From: Sphaerochaetaceae bacterium
Lineage (GTDB): Bacteria > Spirochaetota > Spirochaetia > Sphaerochaetales > Sphaerochaetaceae
Length of the DNA: 64,000 nt
Assembly: GCA_028532765.1 (NCBI GenBank)
Contig: JAQQAR010000015.1
Location: forward strand, 1-64,000
Direction of reading: 5' to 3'
Of this stretch, positions 62,336-64,000 are shown in pieces. The notes beneath the pieces were generated by a model. The model ran no database searches. It was not told the origin of the DNA and worked only from the letters and a program-made list of their open reading frames with translations. The number at the start of each line of letters is the position of its first letter. Position 1 is the first letter of the stretch. A program made the translations under genes and the position numbers.

Positions 62336-63489
62336 ACAGAGTATTCCTTATTTCTGGTAAGCAACACCAGGATGGTGATGCTGGAGACAAGCAAGACCAG
62401 AATACTTCCTTGCAGGAGGGGCATCCACTGCAATCCCACAAAAGACCCAACCAGCCCAAACAGTGGAGGGGTGACCGTGCTTCCAATATAGGCACTGGCC
62501 ATCTGCAGGCCAATGATTCGCTGGCTCAACTCAGGTCCAAAACTTCGTGGGGTTTGGTGAATCAGGCTTGGGAATATGGGAGCACATCCCAAACCAAGCA
62601 ACAAGAGAGAGAGTCCGGCAAAGATCAGGGAGGCATAGAACAAGGCAATAATGCTGATAAGGCAGAGGAACAATCCCAGGAAGATCATCTGGATATTGCT
62701 CAATCGGTAACTGATGAAACCGCTTGCCATTCTTCCCACAGTTATCCCAAGGAAGAACAGAGACCCATAGAAGGCAGCATCGGAGGGAAGCAACTGCTTT
62801 ACCTGAACCAGGTAACTAACCGCCCAAAGTCCTGTAGAAATTTCCAGTGCACAGTAGAAGAAGAAAGAGAGCAAGGCAAAGGGAAGCGCCTTATGACGAA
62901 GCAATCCCTTCTTATGGGCTGCATGATGCTCTCCTTCCCTTTTTTCCTTGGGGTCCACCCAGAGGGATAGAGAAGCTATCAACGCAAAGACCAGGAGTGT
63001 TTGCATCAGGGTAAGTATCCGATACCCGCTTCGATAACCAAGCTGCAAGGAGAGGGCAAGTCCCATGACTGCAGGGCCTGCACTTGCTCCCAAGCCCCAA
63101 AATGAGTGCAACCAATTCATATGGCGTGCCTCATAGTGCAGTGCAACATAGTTGTTGAGCGCTGAGTCAACTGAACCAGCACCCAACCCAAGGGGAACTG
63201 CCCACAGCATGAGCATAGGAAGCGATGAGGCAAAGGAGAATCCCAAAAGAGCTACTGCTGTCATCGTTACACTGACAAGGGTCACCTTTCCCGTCCCAAA
63301 TCGACTGGTCATCCGATAACTCATAAGAGCTGATACCACCGTGCCGATGGAAGATGTTGCCCCGATAAGACCAGCACTCCAAAACGGGAGATCGAGTGAT
63401 TGTTGCATGACCGGCCAGATGCTGCCCAATACACCATCAGGCAGTCCAAGGCTGATAAAGGCAAGATAGATAACCACTAAAAGAGCCAT
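62332..63489 (-). CDS. MFS transporter (FucP/Bsc6-like)
   Basis: A 385-residue membrane protein with about 12 helices. The start VIYLAFISLGLPDGVLGSIWPVM, the LSYRMTSRFGTGKV loop and LNNYVALHYEARHMNWLHSFWGLGASAGP match a sugar-like MFS subgroup (bypass-of-stop-codon type). Substrate is unknown. The central loop has a charged, histidine-rich stretch (KEKREGEHHAAHKK). It begins one base after the uppP stop, and GGGGAG lies nine bases upstream. Confidence 0.87.
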   Translation of the reverse strand: MALLVVIYLAFISLGLPDGVLGSIWPVMQQSLDLPFWSAGLIGATSSIGTVVSALMSYRMTSRFGTGKVTLVSVTMTAVALLGFSFASSLPMLMLWAVPLGLGAGSVDSALNNYVALHYEARHMNWLHSFWGLGASAGPAVMGLALSLQLGYRSGYRILTLMQTLLVFALIASLSLWVDPKEKREGEHHAAHKKGLLRHKALPFALLSFFFYCALEISTGLWAVSYLVQVKQLLPSDAAFYGSLFFLGITVGRMASGFISYRLSNIQMIFLGLFLCLISIIALFYASLIFAGLSLLLLGLGCAPIFPSLIHQTPRSFGPELSQRIIGLQMASAYIGSTVTPPLFGLVGSFVGLQWMPLLQGSILVLLVSSITILVLLTRNKEYSV

Positions 63490-63490
63490 A

Positions 63491-64000
63491 TCAAGCAGCT
63501 CCCCAAGTAAGGAAATAGACCGTTACCAGAACCGCAAGGGCAACACGGTAATAGCCAAAGGCAGAGAAGTCATGACGACGGACATAAGCAACCAATGCCT
63601 TGATACAAAGCAGGGATACAAGGAAGGAGGCAACAAAAGCGATGCCTATCAGGAGGTATTCCTCTGTGCTGTAGCTGAGTCCCAACTTGATCAATTTCAA
63701 GAGGGAAGCTCCTGCCATGACCGGTATAGCCATAAAGAATGAGAATTTTGCCGCCACCGACCGTTCCAAACCAATGATAATCCCGCCAAGTATGGTGGAA
63801 CCACTTCTACTGGTTCCCGGGATCAGGGCAAGCATCTGGAAGAGTCCAAGGGATAATGCATCACGATAGGTAATTTCGGAAAGCTCCTTTACACGGTGCT
63901 CCCTTTTACCCCACTTCCCCTTCTCCAGTACAATATAGAGCAAGCCGTAGGCAAAGAGTGCAATAGCAACCACTTCCCATCGATAGAGGTAGGTGTCCAT
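63491..64000 (-). CDS. uppP: Undecaprenyl-diphosphatase, 3' part (5' end outside window)
   Basis: Integral membrane enzyme that removes phosphate from undecaprenyl diphosphate and recycles the lipid carrier for wall synthesis. The second half is present with the catalytic PGTSRSGSTI motif, E-R-S-V-A-A-K-F-S-F and FLVSLLCIKAL. The first ~100 residues, including the EGLTEFLPVSS motif, lie outside the window. The ATG at the edge is not expected to be the true start. It is followed by the MFS gene. Confidence 0.9.
   Translation of the reverse strand: MDTYLYRWEVVAIALFAYGLLYIVLEKGKWGKREHRVKELSEITYRDALSLGLFQMLALIPGTSRSGSTILGGIIIGLERSVAAKFSFFMAIPVMAGASLLKLIKLGLSYSTEEYLLIGIAFVASFLVSLLCIKALVAYVRRHDFSAFGYYRVALAVLVTVYFLTWGAA

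Noticed and set aside
1-64000. CRISPR arrays, tRNA or rRNA genes, insertion sequences, phage genes
   Set aside because: I looked for regular repeats, cloverleaf-like intergenic sequences and transposase or integrase motifs and saw none.

Overview
This 64 kb window looks like chromosomal DNA of a fermentative, non-pathogenic type spirochaete, most likely close to Sphaerochaeta. The points behind that placement are a long pyrophosphate-type phosphofructokinase, a MurE without the diaminopimelate specificity motif, an archaeal-type CMP kinase, a short omega-like RNA polymerase subunit, a small zinc-ribbon protein, two secreted proteins with a shared 'FA-x-G-x-KE' signal-peptide end, and many glycoside hydrolases. 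No rRNA, tRNA, CRISPR array, phage or insertion sequence was seen. Coding density is very high, with many ATGA/TGATG stop-start overlaps, so the assignment to a genus is an inference and not a proof.

Layout. 1-4.9 kb: a promoter and long structured leader, then metY-metA (methionine synthesis through O-acetylhomoserine), facing a three-gene methylthio-nucleoside salvage operon (CDA-fold deaminase, a phosphorylase with a 6-oxopurine-type pocket, MtnA). 5-10.7 kb: a secreted FKBP prolyl isomerase, a GntR/FCD regulator, and a leftward operon of an OGG1-like glycosylase, a glutamyl-tRNA reductase/cyclase fusion, a CMP-kinase-like protein and a YhcH protein. 10.7-16.4 kb: two unknown proteins, cysK, two tandem Rrf2 regulators, an AbrB-type membrane protein and a DUF1846 protein. 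16.4-24.7 kb: DJ-1-like protein, DAHP synthase, two AMP-forming acyl-CoA ligases, an MBL-fold hydrolase, an ArsC-like protein and asnS. 24.7-40.4 kb: LuxR-type regulator, YaiI-like protein and three sugar hydrolases (GH2 beta-galactosidase type, GH2 beta-mannosidase, GH20 hexosaminidase) with PPi-PFK, a GGDEF protein and an ABC sugar importer under a ROK regulator. 40.4-47 kb: YhbY, a third acyl-CoA ligase, LysR, a small siroheme sulfite reductase joined to a FecBCD-type importer. 47-52.1 kb: folC, an RqcH/NFACT protein, a Memo-like protein and a membrane pseudokinase-like protein in one rightward run. 52-64 kb: miaA, rpoZ, cmk, yicC, murC, murE, ddl, dinB, an MFS transporter and the 3' part of uppP, a cell-wall and housekeeping block.

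How it works together. Sulfur is the main theme of the first and middle parts: cysK, metY/metA, methylthio-ribose salvage, sulfite reductase and regulators of CymR/IscR and CysL kinds. Carbohydrate use is the second theme: the ROK regulator, the ABC importer and the GH20 gene share a palindromic operator candidate and most likely handle GlcNAc-containing oligosaccharides. The third theme is envelope synthesis (murC, murE, ddl, uppP).

The most interesting observations are the structured metY leader, the apparent methylthioinosine route with a CDA-fold deaminase, the glutamyl-tRNA reductase/cyclase fusion, a recurring arrangement in which a -10 element lies 5-9 nt before an ATG with no ribosome binding site (leaderless mRNAs), a 33-residue hydrophobic peptide with its own promoter, and a pseudokinase-like membrane protein in an operon with RqcH.
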